Positions 51,763 to 59,585 of a stretch of DNA of 64,000 nucleotides are shown in pieces. The position numbers were made by a program, and so were the translations under genes. Position 1 is the stretch's first letter. Each line of letters begins with the position of its first letter. The notes beneath the pieces were generated by a model. It saw nothing but the letters and a program-made list of their open reading frames with translations. It searched no databases and was not told the DNA's origin. Source of the DNA: Paenibacillus cremeus (lineage in GTDB: Bacteria; Bacillota; Bacilli; Paenibacillales; NBRC-103111). The stretch is from contig NZ_VNJI01000025.1 in NCBI RefSeq assembly GCF_007786445.1, positions 34,490-98,489 of the forward strand, read 5' to 3'.

Positions 51763-52851
51763 ATGAGGTTAATCTCAGGCTTCATGAAAGCTGGGATGGC
51801 TTTGCTTCTGCTGCTGGGGCTTGGTGCGGGGTGCTCCTGGACCCACAAGGCGACACCGGTCGATCCGGAAGCGACGCAATCGATCGATGTGACCGGGGAT
51901 CTGCTCGTGGCCAGCGATTATCAGGTGTTCAGCATCGGCAGCAAGTCGAAGCATGCGAAGGAAGTGCTGCAAACGGTACAGCCCATCAGCTCAATCAGCT
52001 ACACCACCGACCATGCAGTGATTACGGTGTTCAATCCGAGCGATCCGAAGGCGTTTCGCGGCTTTTATTTGCGGGACAGGAACGGGGACAGCTACGTGCA
52101 ATATGCCACGCCTCAGATGGCGCCCAAGTTCAGCTATGTGCAGGGCGATCTGATGTTTTTGGCGTCCGCGGAGAAGACGATGCAGAAGGATGGGGAATAC
52201 TCGAAGGCCGGCATTTATCAGCTGAAGGAGCATAAGTGGGTGAAGGAGTGGCAGGTGCCCGGCGGCATTGAGGACGTGATCGGAAGCGGGAAGGATGTTT
52301 ATTTCGTCACTTCTAATAATACGTCAACCAGCTCCAATATTTATAAAGTTGATCTGCTGACGGGCGAATGGGGCCCCATGATTCAGGCGGCGCGGCGTTA
52401 CCCGCTCGACCAAACGGCGCTCGACACGAACGGTGACCTGTATCTGATGATTTCCCAGCGCAATAAAAGCGAGTGGTCCAACAAAATATACCGGTGGAAT
52501 CCCCAGCAGGTGCCTTACGAGCTGGCGAATAATTTCGTGAGCAATACGCGGCCGTTTTCCTATACGATGAAGGCGCTGCAAGGCAAGCTGCTCATCGCCC
52601 GTTACGACCGGAGCGGCAATAATCCGGATCTGGATAAGCCGCTGTCGCTGTTGGATCTGAAGAGCCGCAAGCAGGTGCATCTGGCTTGGGAGCATCAGCC
52701 GGTGGCGCTGGACCGGACGGCAGACGAGTTTGTGGCGCTGGGCGAAGACGGGGCGCTGGCGTTTCTGACGCCGAATGCGACGGAGAAGCCGGAGCGCGAG
52801 CTGATCATTCCGGAGCTGGCGTCCGGGCGCTGGATTAGCGTGAAAAAATAA
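51763..52851 (+). CDS. Lipoprotein with beta-propeller-like body, unknown function
   Basis: The ATG at 51763 gives a lipoprotein signal (MALLLLLGLGAGC) with modified Cys about residue 24; AAAGGTAG lies upstream. The frame is open to 51685 but those residues would spoil the signal. The 340-residue mature part shows repeated strand blocks (TGDLLVASDYQVFSIGSKS; VPGGIEDVIGSGKDVYFVTS; LALDTNG-like DTNGDLYLMISQRN), consistent with a beta-propeller attached to the outer face of the membrane. No family is recognised. It lies 19 bases before lipM. Confidence 0.8.
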   Translation: MRLISGFMKAGMALLLLLGLGAGCSWTHKATPVDPEATQSIDVTGDLLVASDYQVFSIGSKSKHAKEVLQTVQPISSISYTTDHAVITVFNPSDPKAFRGFYLRDRNGDSYVQYATPQMAPKFSYVQGDLMFLASAEKTMQKDGEYSKAGIYQLKEHKWVKEWQVPGGIEDVIGSGKDVYFVTSNNTSTSSNIYKVDLLTGEWGPMIQAARRYPLDQTALDTNGDLYLMISQRNKSEWSNKIYRWNPQQVPYELANNFVSNTRPFSYTMKALQGKLLIARYDRSGNNPDLDKPLSLLDLKSRKQVHLAWEHQPVALDRTADEFVALGEDGALAFLTPNATEKPERELIIPELASGRWISVKK

Positions 52852-52870
52852 AGGCGGTGTTATTAGCAGC

Positions 52871-53716
52871 ATGAAACAACAGTGGAGATTTATCCATTCG
52901 GGGTATTGTTCCCCGGAGGTGAATATGGCAGTGGATGAAGCGATCTTGACGGCGCATAGTGAGGGCAAGGTGCCTCCGACGGTGCGCTTCTATGGCTGGG
53001 ATCCGGCGACGCTGTCGATCGGCTATTTTCAGAAGGCGCTGGAGGAAGTGGACTTCGACGCGCTGAAGCGGGAGGGCATCGGCTTTGTCCGCCGGGCGAC
53101 CGGAGGGAGAGCTGTGCTGCACGACCAGGAGCTGACCTACAGCATGATCGTCTCTGAGAGCTATCCGGGCATCCCGCGGAGTGTAACGGAGGCGTACCGC
53201 GTGCTTAGCGAAGGGCTGCTGCTGGGCTTCCGCAAGCTGGGGCTGGCGGCCGATATGGTGCAGCTCGAGAGCGAAGAGGAAAAAACGAAGTACGCGTCCG
53301 TTGGCTCGGCAGCCTGCTTTGACTCGCCGTCCTGGTACGAGCTGGTGGTAGAAGGACGCAAGGTCGCGGGCAGCGCGCAAACGCGGCAAAAGGGCGTTGT
53401 GCTGCAGCACGGCTCGATTCTGCTCGATTTGGACGCGGATCAGCTGTTCCGGCTGCTGAAGTTTTCGAGCGAGCGGATTATGGAGCGGATGAAGCAGTCG
53501 TTTTTGAAAAAGGCGGTGGCGATCAACGACATTCTACGCAGCTTGGAGCAGCCGGTCGTCGGGTTGAGTGAGGTGGAAGCGTCGTTTCGCGCAGGGATTG
53601 CGGAGGGCCTCGGAATTGAGCTGGTGCAGGGAGAGCTGACGTCTTATGAAGTGGAGCTGGCGAAGCAGCTGGCAGCGGAAAAGTACGGCAGCGAGGAATG
53701 GAACCTTCGGAGATGA
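52871..53716 (+). CDS. lipM: Octanoyl-[acyl carrier protein]:protein octanoyltransferase
   Basis: LipM starts lipoate assembly by moving octanoate from ACP to the H protein GcvH. The 281-residue product follows B. subtilis LipM closely: RFYGWDPATLSIGYFQKALE, RRATGGRAVLHDQELTYSMI, the nucleophilic Cys in SAACFDSPSWYELVV, VAGSAQTRQKGVVLQHGSIL, and a C-terminal accessory domain. Its last codons form the left arm of the terminator. LipL, needed for amidotransfer in Bacillus, is not in the window. Confidence 0.93.
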   Translation: MKQQWRFIHSGYCSPEVNMAVDEAILTAHSEGKVPPTVRFYGWDPATLSIGYFQKALEEVDFDALKREGIGFVRRATGGRAVLHDQELTYSMIVSESYPGIPRSVTEAYRVLSEGLLLGFRKLGLAADMVQLESEEEKTKYASVGSAACFDSPSWYELVVEGRKVAGSAQTRQKGVVLQHGSILLDLDADQLFRLLKFSSERIMERMKQSFLKKAVAINDILRSLEQPVVGLSEVEASFRAGIAEGLGIELVQGELTSYEVELAKQLAAEKYGSEEWNLRR

Positions 53717-53744
53717 GCGGCGGCTCTCTCCGAAGGTTTTTTTC
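53702..53744 (+). terminator. Terminator whose left arm is the end of lipM
   Basis: ACCTTCGGAGA (53703-53713) includes the last lipM codons and pairs perfectly with TCTCCGAAGGT (53727-53737), followed by seven T's. Confidence 0.85.
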
Positions 53745-53752
53745 TGTTTTGT

Positions 53753-54595
53753 CTATTTTGATGGAATCGTTGCTTCAAAAGCGGTTTGAAGTTGGCGGGT
53801 GAGCGGGCCTGGCTTGCCGCTGCCGATGGCCTTACCGTCAATTTGGATAACCGGAGTCACTTCGGCGGTCGTGCTTGTAATGAACACTTCATCTGCGTTC
53901 AGCAGCTCATCGACCGTGAAGGCCGCTTCTTCCAGCTGGATGCCCTCTTGCTTGGCCAGCCGCAGCACAACTAAACGCGTAATGCCATGCAAAATCAGGT
54001 TATTTGCCGGATGCGTCTTGATGACGTTGTTTTTGACGATCATGACGTTCGAGGAGCTGCTCTCCGTCACGGTCCCGCTGCGATGAAAAATGACGTCTCC
54101 GGCGCCCTGGTCCATTGCGTGCTGCTTCGCCATCACGTTCGGGAGCAGGTTAAGCGTCTTAAGGTCGCAGCGCAGCCAGCGGATGTCGTCAGTCGTCACC
54201 GCGGTTATGCCTTCCTCTAGCGTGGCGACAGGGCGTTGGTATGACGTCGTGTAGGCCATCAGGATCGGCTCGGCCGAGGCCGGGAATGGATGCGAACGCG
54301 GCGCCGCGCCTCTCGTGATTTGCATATATACGCTGCCTTCGTGGAGCTCGTTCACTTGAATAAGCTTCTCGAGCTGGGCAGACAGCTCGTCCTCGGTAAA
54401 CGGGAGCGGGATGCGAAGAGCTTCGGCCGTCCTTGTCAGCCGGGCAAAGTGTGGCCCTGCCTCGTACAGCTTGCCGTTATAGACGCGGATGACCTCATAA
54501 AGACCATCACCGAAGTAGTAGCCCCTGTCCTCCGGAGAGATGTGCAGTGCTTCTTTGGCAACGAACTCGTTTTGATATAAGTAAATTTGCGTCAT
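53753..54595 (-). CDS. dat: D-amino acid aminotransferase
   Basis: Dat exchanges amino groups between D-alanine and 2-oxoglutarate to supply D-glutamate for peptidoglycan. The 280-residue class IV PLP enzyme has YYFGDGLYEVIRVYNGKL, the PLP-binding Lys in RCDLKTLNLLPNVMAKQ, SSSSNVMIV and the C-terminal ITSTTAEVTPVIQIDGK. The start has AAGGAGG. The intergenic side carries a candidate SOS box 41 bases upstream, but that box fits better with a promoter pointing the other way. Confidence 0.92.
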   Translation of the reverse strand: MTQIYLYQNEFVAKEALHISPEDRGYYFGDGLYEVIRVYNGKLYEAGPHFARLTRTAEALRIPLPFTEDELSAQLEKLIQVNELHEGSVYMQITRGAAPRSHPFPASAEPILMAYTTSYQRPVATLEEGITAVTTDDIRWLRCDLKTLNLLPNVMAKQHAMDQGAGDVIFHRSGTVTESSSSNVMIVKNNVIKTHPANNLILHGITRLVVLRLAKQEGIQLEEAAFTVDELLNADEVFITSTTAEVTPVIQIDGKAIGSGKPGPLTRQLQTAFEATIPSK

Positions 54596-54635
54596 GGATA
54601 TGTATAGCCTCCTTCAAAAATGATCAAGATAAGTA

Positions 54636-54675
54636 CGAACAAACGTTTGTGTTTTGCTTCTGGTTATGCTATGCT
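54636..54675 (+). promoter_or_regulatory. SOS-box-like operator overlapping a promoter, upstream of nrdJ
   Basis: CGAACAAACGTTTG (54636-54649) matches the Bacillus LexA consensus CGAACRNRYGTTYC at 13 of 14 positions and contains the palindrome ACAAACGTTTGT. It overlaps the -35 of TTGTGT (54647-54652), 17 bases, TATGCT (54670-54675) on the plus strand. A 51-codon frame starts at 54691 but has no ribosome site; no terminator is seen between here and nrdJ. Confidence 0.55.
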
Positions 54676-54916
54676 GTTATTAGACTATCAATGGATGTAT
54701 CGAATGTCAAAGCATCTGAAGGACCGGGAACGGGGTTTGTATTTCAATGGGTCTTTTGGCGTATGTTCTATAGTTCTTTAGTTGTGTTATTGAACGAATT
54801 TTGTCGAATAAAAGTCAAGCCGCACAAAGTGAAAAAGAGAGATTAATAGAGCAAATCGTAGCTATTGGCACCCAAGCTTGATTTAATTGCCGAAATTCGC
54901 AATCAATCCGATAGAT
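54676..54916 (+). other. Gene-poor leader region between the SOS-like promoter and nrdJ control sites
   Basis: It is AT-rich. The only frame of note, 54691-54846, would encode 51 residues with a hydrophobic middle and a basic end (FCRIKVKPHKVKKRD), but lacks a ribosome site, so I do not call it a gene. No hairpin or terminator is evident. Confidence 0.4.
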
Positions 54917-54965
54917 ACACAATATATTGTATTGTATAATGAATTTCGCATACCAGATATTGTGA
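54917..54965 (+). promoter_or_regulatory. Tandem NrdR-box-like sites around the nrdJ -10
   Basis: ACACAATATATTGTAT (54917-54932) fits the NrdR consensus ACACWATATWTWGTGT at 15 of 16 positions. A second, weaker site ATACCAGATATTGTGA (54950-54965) fits at 12. The centres are 33 bases apart, about three helix turns, and a TATAAT (54935-54940) lies between them. This arrangement is the usual one for NrdR repression of ribonucleotide reductase genes. Confidence 0.6.
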
Positions 54966-55167
54966 TTATTATCCCCATGGAGAAACCCTCTGAAGACGTG
55001 AGAATCGGCTTGTCACCGCAGCGTTTAAGGCAATTGCCTACTAAATATACCGCTTACATCTTCGGCTTGCGAATGCCTGAGACACGCTGTGGAGCATAGA
55101 AATTTGTCGATGATCACGGGAGGCTCTGTCTTCATTTTTTTAACTCTATTTTCGGGAGGTTGTTGTT

Positions 55168-57765
55168 TTGAAGACCATGCAGCAGACCAAATTGGAAGGC
55201 TTAAGCGAAAAAATATTTCTTGACCGTTACGCGATGAAGAACGCAGACACGAGCCACACGAAAGTGGGCGATACGGTGTTAGTGCTTACGAAAGACGATC
55301 CGAAATTCCCTGCTAAGGAAGTTGGCGAAGTCGTCGAGCGTGAAGGAAAACAAGTCAAAATCTTGCTGAGAAGCGGTGAGATGTTCGAGTCCACTGTGGA
55401 GAAGCTGACATTGACGGTGGAGAAAACTCCAGAGCAAATGTGGGATCGCTTGGCTACTGCAATGGCTTCTGTCGAGGCAACGCCAGAGAAGAAGAAAGAG
55501 TGGACGGACAATTTCCGCTACGTCTTGAATGATTGGAAGCTGGTGCCGGGCGGACGGATCGCAGCCGGGGCGGATGCGAGCGATGAACTGACACTATTTA
55601 ACTGCTACGTCATTCCATCGCCTCACGATAGCCGCGGCGGCATTATGGCGACGTTGTCGGAAATGACCGAGATTATGGCTCGCGGCGGCGGTGTAGGGAT
55701 TAATTTGTCCTCGCTGCGTCCTCGCCGTTCGGTGGTTAAAGGTGTGAACGGCTCCTCCAGCGGTGCTGTATCTTGGGGCGGCTTGTTCAGCTACACAACC
55801 GGACTCATCGAGCAGGGCGGCAGCCGGCGCGGAGCACTGATGCTGATGATCAACGACTGGCATCCGGATGTCGTGGATTTCATCACGGTTAAGCAGACGA
55901 TGGGCCAGATTACGAATGCGAATCTCTCTGTTTGCGTCAGCAACGCGTTTATGAAGGCTGTTAAAGAAGACCTCGACTGGGAGCTTGTCTATCCGGATAC
56001 GACCGATCCTGAGTACAACGACATTTGGGACGGCGATCTAGAGAAGTGGAGAAAGACCGGCAAGGAAATTAAACATTACCGTACCGTTAAAGCACGGGAT
56101 GTATGGCATACAATCATTGAATCGGCATGGAAATCCGCTGAGCCGGGCGTTGTATTCATGGAATACTATAACCAAATGTCCAACAGCTGGTATTTCAACC
56201 CGATTATTTGCACGAATCCATGCGGAGAGCAGGGCTTGCCGGCCTGGGGCGTATGTAACCTGTCCGCTATCAACCTGTCCAAGTTCTACGACGAAGAGCA
56301 GCACGATGTGGCATGGGATGAACTTGCGAAGGTCGTTCGTTTCTCGACGCGCTTCCTTGATAACGTCATCGATAAGACACCGTATCACTTTGAAGAGAAC
56401 CGCATTAACCAACAGGGCGAACGCCGCGTAGGTCTGGGCTCCATGGGTCTTGCCGAGCTGATGATCAAGCTGGAGATCCGCTACGGCAGCCTGGAATCGC
56501 TGGAGTTCCTCGACAAGCTGTACGGCTTCATGGCAAAGGAAGCTTATCTGGCCTCCGCTGAGATCGCGGAAGAGAAGGGCTCCTTCAAGCAGTTTGATAC
56601 CGATAAGTTCATGCAAAGCGGCTTCATGAAGAACATGGTGAACGTGTATCCGGAAGTTGGCGCAGCGGTGAAGAAGAAGGGCATGCGCAACGTTACGGTC
56701 ATTACCCAAGCGCCTACAGGCAGCACAGGAACGATGGTAGGCACGTCCACAGGGATCGAGCCGTACTTCGCATTTGAATACTACCGTCAAAGCCGTCTCG
56801 GCTTCGACAAACAATATGTGCCGATCGCGCAGGAGTGGAAGGATCAGCATCCAAATGCAGATCTGCCGGGTCACTTCGTCACCGCGATGGATTTGTCCGC
56901 TGAGGATCATATCCGCGCTCAAGCGGCGATCCAGCGATGGGTGGACAGCTCCATCTCGAAGACGGCGAACTGTCCATCCGATTTCACGGTGGAAGAGACG
57001 AAGAACTTGTATGAGTTGGCCTTTGATCTGGGCTGTAAAGGCGTTACGATTTACCGTGATGGCAGCCGGGACGTGCAAGTGCTCAGCACGGAGAAGAAGG
57101 AAGACAAGACAGCCGAAGCGGCGGCTCCACAAGTTGCTCCTGCAGCTGAGGCTGCGAGTGCGAAGGATGAAACATCGCTGACTAGCCTGTCTCAATCGCT
57201 AGCCGTCAAGGTAGATTCCAAGACGGAGCAGACGTTCAACAAGCAGTACAAGCGCCGTCCGCAAATTCTTCGCGGAGCGACGTACAAGTTCAACACCCCA
57301 TTCGGAATGGCTTACATTACGATCAACGATATGAACGGCAGCCCAAGCGAAATCTTCCTGAACGTAGGGAAAGCCGGCTCCGACGTCTTCGCGATGTCCG
57401 AAGCGCTCGGCCGCGTCTGCTCCTTGTTCTTGCGCTACGGCGATCATGGTGATAAAGTGCAGCTGCTCACCAAGCATCTCAAAGGCATCGGCGGCTCCGG
57501 CGCCATCGGCTTTGGTCCGAACCGCGTGGAATCGATCGCGGACGCGGTAGCTAAAGCACTCGAGATGCACGGCGAAGCCGAAGACACCGCGGACGATTAC
57601 GTCACAGCGACGCAAGAGATCGTGATGGAAACGACCGCGCAATACGCGGTCACGAAGAACGCAGCGACGTCTCTGGACCTATGTCCGTCCTGCGGATCCG
57701 CTTCCTTGATCAACAGTGAAGGCTGCAAAAATTGCAGCAATTGCGGCTATAGTAGATGCAGTTAA
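55168..57765 (+). CDS. nrdJ: Vitamin B12-dependent (class II) ribonucleotide reductase
   Basis: NrdJ reduces ribonucleotides to deoxyribonucleotides with adenosylcobalamin as radical source and works with or without oxygen. The 865-residue enzyme has the first active-site Cys in LFNCYVIPSPHDS, the glycine-rich GGGVGINLSSLRPR, the NPCGEQGLPAWGVCNLSAIN segment with the radical Cys and Glu, and QAPTGSTGTMVGTSTGIEP. The long C-terminal extension ends in a zinc-ribbon-like redox tail (LCPSCGSASL ... CKNCSNCGYSRC). No ATP-cone domain is seen. The TTG start at 55168 is chosen because GGGAGG is eight bases upstream; the ATG at 55177 is too far. CbiZ in this window would help to supply its cofactor. 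Confidence 0.95.
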   Translation: MKTMQQTKLEGLSEKIFLDRYAMKNADTSHTKVGDTVLVLTKDDPKFPAKEVGEVVEREGKQVKILLRSGEMFESTVEKLTLTVEKTPEQMWDRLATAMASVEATPEKKKEWTDNFRYVLNDWKLVPGGRIAAGADASDELTLFNCYVIPSPHDSRGGIMATLSEMTEIMARGGGVGINLSSLRPRRSVVKGVNGSSSGAVSWGGLFSYTTGLIEQGGSRRGALMLMINDWHPDVVDFITVKQTMGQITNANLSVCVSNAFMKAVKEDLDWELVYPDTTDPEYNDIWDGDLEKWRKTGKEIKHYRTVKARDVWHTIIESAWKSAEPGVVFMEYYNQMSNSWYFNPIICTNPCGEQGLPAWGVCNLSAINLSKFYDEEQHDVAWDELAKVVRFSTRFLDNVIDKTPYHFEENRINQQGERRVGLGSMGLAELMIKLEIRYGSLESLEFLDKLYGFMAKEAYLASAEIAEEKGSFKQFDTDKFMQSGFMKNMVNVYPEVGAAVKKKGMRNVTVITQAPTGSTGTMVGTSTGIEPYFAFEYYRQSRLGFDKQYVPIAQEWKDQHPNADLPGHFVTAMDLSAEDHIRAQAAIQRWVDSSISKTANCPSDFTVEETKNLYELAFDLGCKGVTIYRDGSRDVQVLSTEKKEDKTAEAAAPQVAPAAEAASAKDETSLTSLSQSLAVKVDSKTEQTFNKQYKRRPQILRGATYKFNTPFGMAYITINDMNGSPSEIFLNVGKAGSDVFAMSEALGRVCSLFLRYGDHGDKVQLLTKHLKGIGGSGAIGFGPNRVESIADAVAKALEMHGEAEDTADDYVTATQEIVMETTAQYAVTKNAATSLDLCPSCGSASLINSEGCKNCSNCGYSRCS

Positions 57766-57768
57766 GTA

Positions 57769-57795
57769 AAGAGGCCTTCGGGCCTCTTTTGTTGT
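57769..57795 (+). terminator. Intrinsic terminator after nrdJ
   Basis: AGAGGCC-TTCG-GGCCTCT (57770-57787), a UUCG tetraloop hairpin, followed by T's. Confidence 0.9.
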
Positions 57796-57852
57796 TGTGT
57801 GAAATTCCAGAATTAATTAGAATTGTTGCAGAATTCGATGGACAGTTTGTGA

Positions 57853-57928
57853 GAACTGTAATTAAAAATGTCGTCGATTTGGAACATAAATGACACTAGC
57901 CTATTCCTTAATGGAATTGGCTTTTTTT
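57853..57928. repeat. Transposon-end-like repeat, left copy
   Basis: The 27 bases from 57853 to 57879 (starting GAACTGTAATT and ending GTCGTCGATT) are identical to 62798-62824 in the same orientation. Both copies continue with GGAACAT, then AACATAAATG, and a terminator-like CC-ATTCC-TT-AT-GGAAT-GG-C-T(n). This copy lacks 22 bases present in the right copy. The subunit pattern AA-(T)-TGTCG(C/T) recurs, as in the binding-site arrays at the ends of Tn7-like and Tn552-like elements. Confidence 0.7.
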
Positions 57929-57940
57929 ACTTATTTAAAA

Positions 57941-58147
57941 TCAACGACCTTCACCCCAAGCACAGAGTTCTTCCCTAGCTTGCAATATTAACGATGTAGT
58001 GATAGGGTCAGTTTTGCTTTTTTTTGCTTCGAGATTATGTTCTGCAGAGACCAAGAACTTCAAATCATTGCGACGAGCAGTGAAGTTGAGGCTATTGTGG
58101 AGGTAATGTAGAAAGCACGCCGTCTTGGCAATAAAATTGTAGGCAGT
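57941..58147 (-). pseudogene. C-terminal gene remnant beside the left repeat, family unknown
   Basis: On the minus strand 68 codons stay open up to a TGA at 57941-57943. They include AKTACFLHYLHNSLNFTARR, NDLKFLVSAEHNLEAKKSKT and ILQAREELCAWGEGR. The composition looks protein-like, but the frame begins directly after a TAG with no start or ribosome site, so it reads as the tail of a deleted gene. Its stop lies 13 bases inside the transposon-end-like repeat, as expected for the last gene of a mobile element. I cannot name the family. Confidence 0.4.
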
Positions 58148-58175
58148 CTAGTCAGAACCCTCCTATTCTCATACC

Positions 58176-58206
58176 TGCATAAAAATTTTCCAAAATGGAC
58201 ATTATA
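58176..58206 (+). promoter_or_regulatory. Candidate sigma-G (forespore) promoter of the ger operon
   Basis: TGCATA (58176-58181), 18 bases, CATTATA (58200-58206), compared with the sigma-G pattern TGMATA-N17-18-CATAMTA. The start site would be about 25 bases before the first gene. Germinant-receptor operons are normally sigma-G controlled. Confidence 0.4.
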
Positions 58207-58238
58207 AACCAAAAACATCCATAGGGAGACGTTCTCAT

Positions 58239-58472
58239 TTGATTACTTTGATGTTTATTTTTGTATTCTCCAGTCTGGCTACAGTTTTGGCACTTTTCGA
58301 TGCAAGCATTTATCAGAGATCTCTTCTTCAATCTTATTTGAACTTGGCAAGTATTCACACCAGCTTCGGGAGGCCAATCCTGCTCCTGCAATTAGCTCTT
58401 GCATTAGTCGTAAGTTTATTTATGGATCTCAAAAAACTTCGGTCGGTAAACCGCAATGAATCCAAGCAGTGA
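58239..58472 (+). CDS. Small two-helix germinant-receptor subunit (D-like)
   Basis: The TTG at 58239, ten bases after GGGAG, starts a 77-residue protein with two membrane helices (LMFIFVFSSLATVLALFDAS and PILLLQLALALVVSLFMDL) and a basic tail. Small two-helix 'D' proteins of about 75 residues are known to accompany Bacillus ger operons and to modulate receptor function. The size, topology and place fit, but the sequence itself is too short to prove it. The end overlaps the next gene by 17 bases, which indicates coupled translation. Confidence 0.65.
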   Translation: MITLMFIFVFSSLATVLALFDASIYQRSLLQSYLNLASIHTSFGRPILLLQLALALVVSLFMDLKKLRSVNRNESKQ

Positions 58473-59568
58473 GCAGATTTCTCTATCCCAGTTATTTTTG
58501 CTAATGGTTGCATTCGAAACAGGCAGTGCCATCATTTTCGGCATCGGCAGCAGTGCTAAGCAAGACGCATGGCTTTCAATCTTACTGTCGGCTGCTGTGG
58601 GAGTCGCTCTCTTGCTGATTTATTTCTGGTTCATGCTTCGGCTGCCACAACAGAATTTCTATCAAGTCATGGAATACGCTTTGGGGAAACCAATAGGGGC
58701 CGTATTTATTTACCTTTATGCTATGTATTTTTTTTACATTTGCATCCGAATAGATCGTGATTTAATCGAGATCATGAAAACCACACTCTTGACCAAGACG
58801 CCCGTTGAGATCATGCATCTTTTCTTTTATATCCTTTGTATGTACCTTACAAGCTCGGGGCTTCAAATCATTGGCCGTATCGGAGAGTTATTTGCTCCGA
58901 TTTTAATGGGATTTTTATTTTTGATTGGCGTGCTTTTAATTGCCGATGGGGACGTCTCGTTTAATAGACTGTTGCCTGTTATGGGAGAAGGTATTGAACC
59001 GATTTTAAAAGCTGCGTTCCCGAGCGTGATAACGTTTCCGTTCGGTGAATTGATCGCATTCACCATGTTCATACCATTCACCTCGCAGTTCTCGAAAGCC
59101 CGACGCGTAGGTGTGTATGGTATTCTTGCTAGTTCCTTAGTACTGATTTTCTCCTGCATCATCCAAATCGGGACTATCGGCATAGATGCAAGATCAAGAG
59201 CAACCTACCCACTTCTTAGCGCTGCACGCATTTTGACCATTGGAAATTTCATTGAGCGAATCGATGCGCTAGCGACATTCATTATGATGCTGGGTATCGT
59301 AATCAAAGTGTCTGTTTTCTTTTATAGCGGACTAAAGGGATTGGAGCATTTGACTAAAGTACGTTACACAACGTTTGTTATTCCGATGGGGTTGCTATTC
59401 TCCGTCTTGTCTGTGGTTGTTTCCCATAATTCTGCTGAACACGTCTATGAAGGCATTAAACTCGTTCCCTATGTCCTGCATATTCCTTTCCAAATCGCTA
59501 TTCCATGCGTATTATGCGGAATCGTCACGTGGAGAACTCGAAAACGAACAGCTTCAGGCAATAAATAG
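58456..59568 (+). CDS. Spore germination protein, B subunit (GerAB/APC family permease)
   Basis: The 370-residue protein has ten membrane helices of the LeuT-like endospore germination permease family. It starts SEQISLSQLFLLMVAFETGS, the first-helix pattern of B subunits, and contains TFPFGELIAFTMFIPFTSQF, another family-typical segment. B subunits bind the small-molecule germinant in the inner spore membrane. The ATG at 58456 lies inside the preceding small gene. It is followed by the A and C subunits, so this operon encodes a full receptor, in the less common order (D)-B-A-C. Confidence 0.9.
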   Translation: MNPSSEQISLSQLFLLMVAFETGSAIIFGIGSSAKQDAWLSILLSAAVGVALLLIYFWFMLRLPQQNFYQVMEYALGKPIGAVFIYLYAMYFFYICIRIDRDLIEIMKTTLLTKTPVEIMHLFFYILCMYLTSSGLQIIGRIGELFAPILMGFLFLIGVLLIADGDVSFNRLLPVMGEGIEPILKAAFPSVITFPFGELIAFTMFIPFTSQFSKARRVGVYGILASSLVLIFSCIIQIGTIGIDARSRATYPLLSAARILTIGNFIERIDALATFIMMLGIVIKVSVFFYSGLKGLEHLTKVRYTTFVIPMGLLFSVLSVVVSHNSAEHVYEGIKLVPYVLHIPFQIAIPCVLCGIVTWRTRKRTASGNK

Positions 59569-59585
59569 TAAGGTGGGGCCTTTCG

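Noticed and set aside
54691..54846. 51-codon frame downstream of the SOS-like promoter
   Set aside because: Attractive as a small SOS gene, but no ribosome site and no recognisable pattern; kept only as part of the control region.
56038..57195. 385-codon minus-strand frame inside nrdJ
   Set aside because: Antisense shadow of a certain gene.
57823..57837. 15-base sequence TTGTTGCAGAATTCG found inverted at 62654-62668, possible inverted termini of the ger segment
   Set aside because: Exact 15-base matches are expected by chance in a window this size, and the flanks do not agree.
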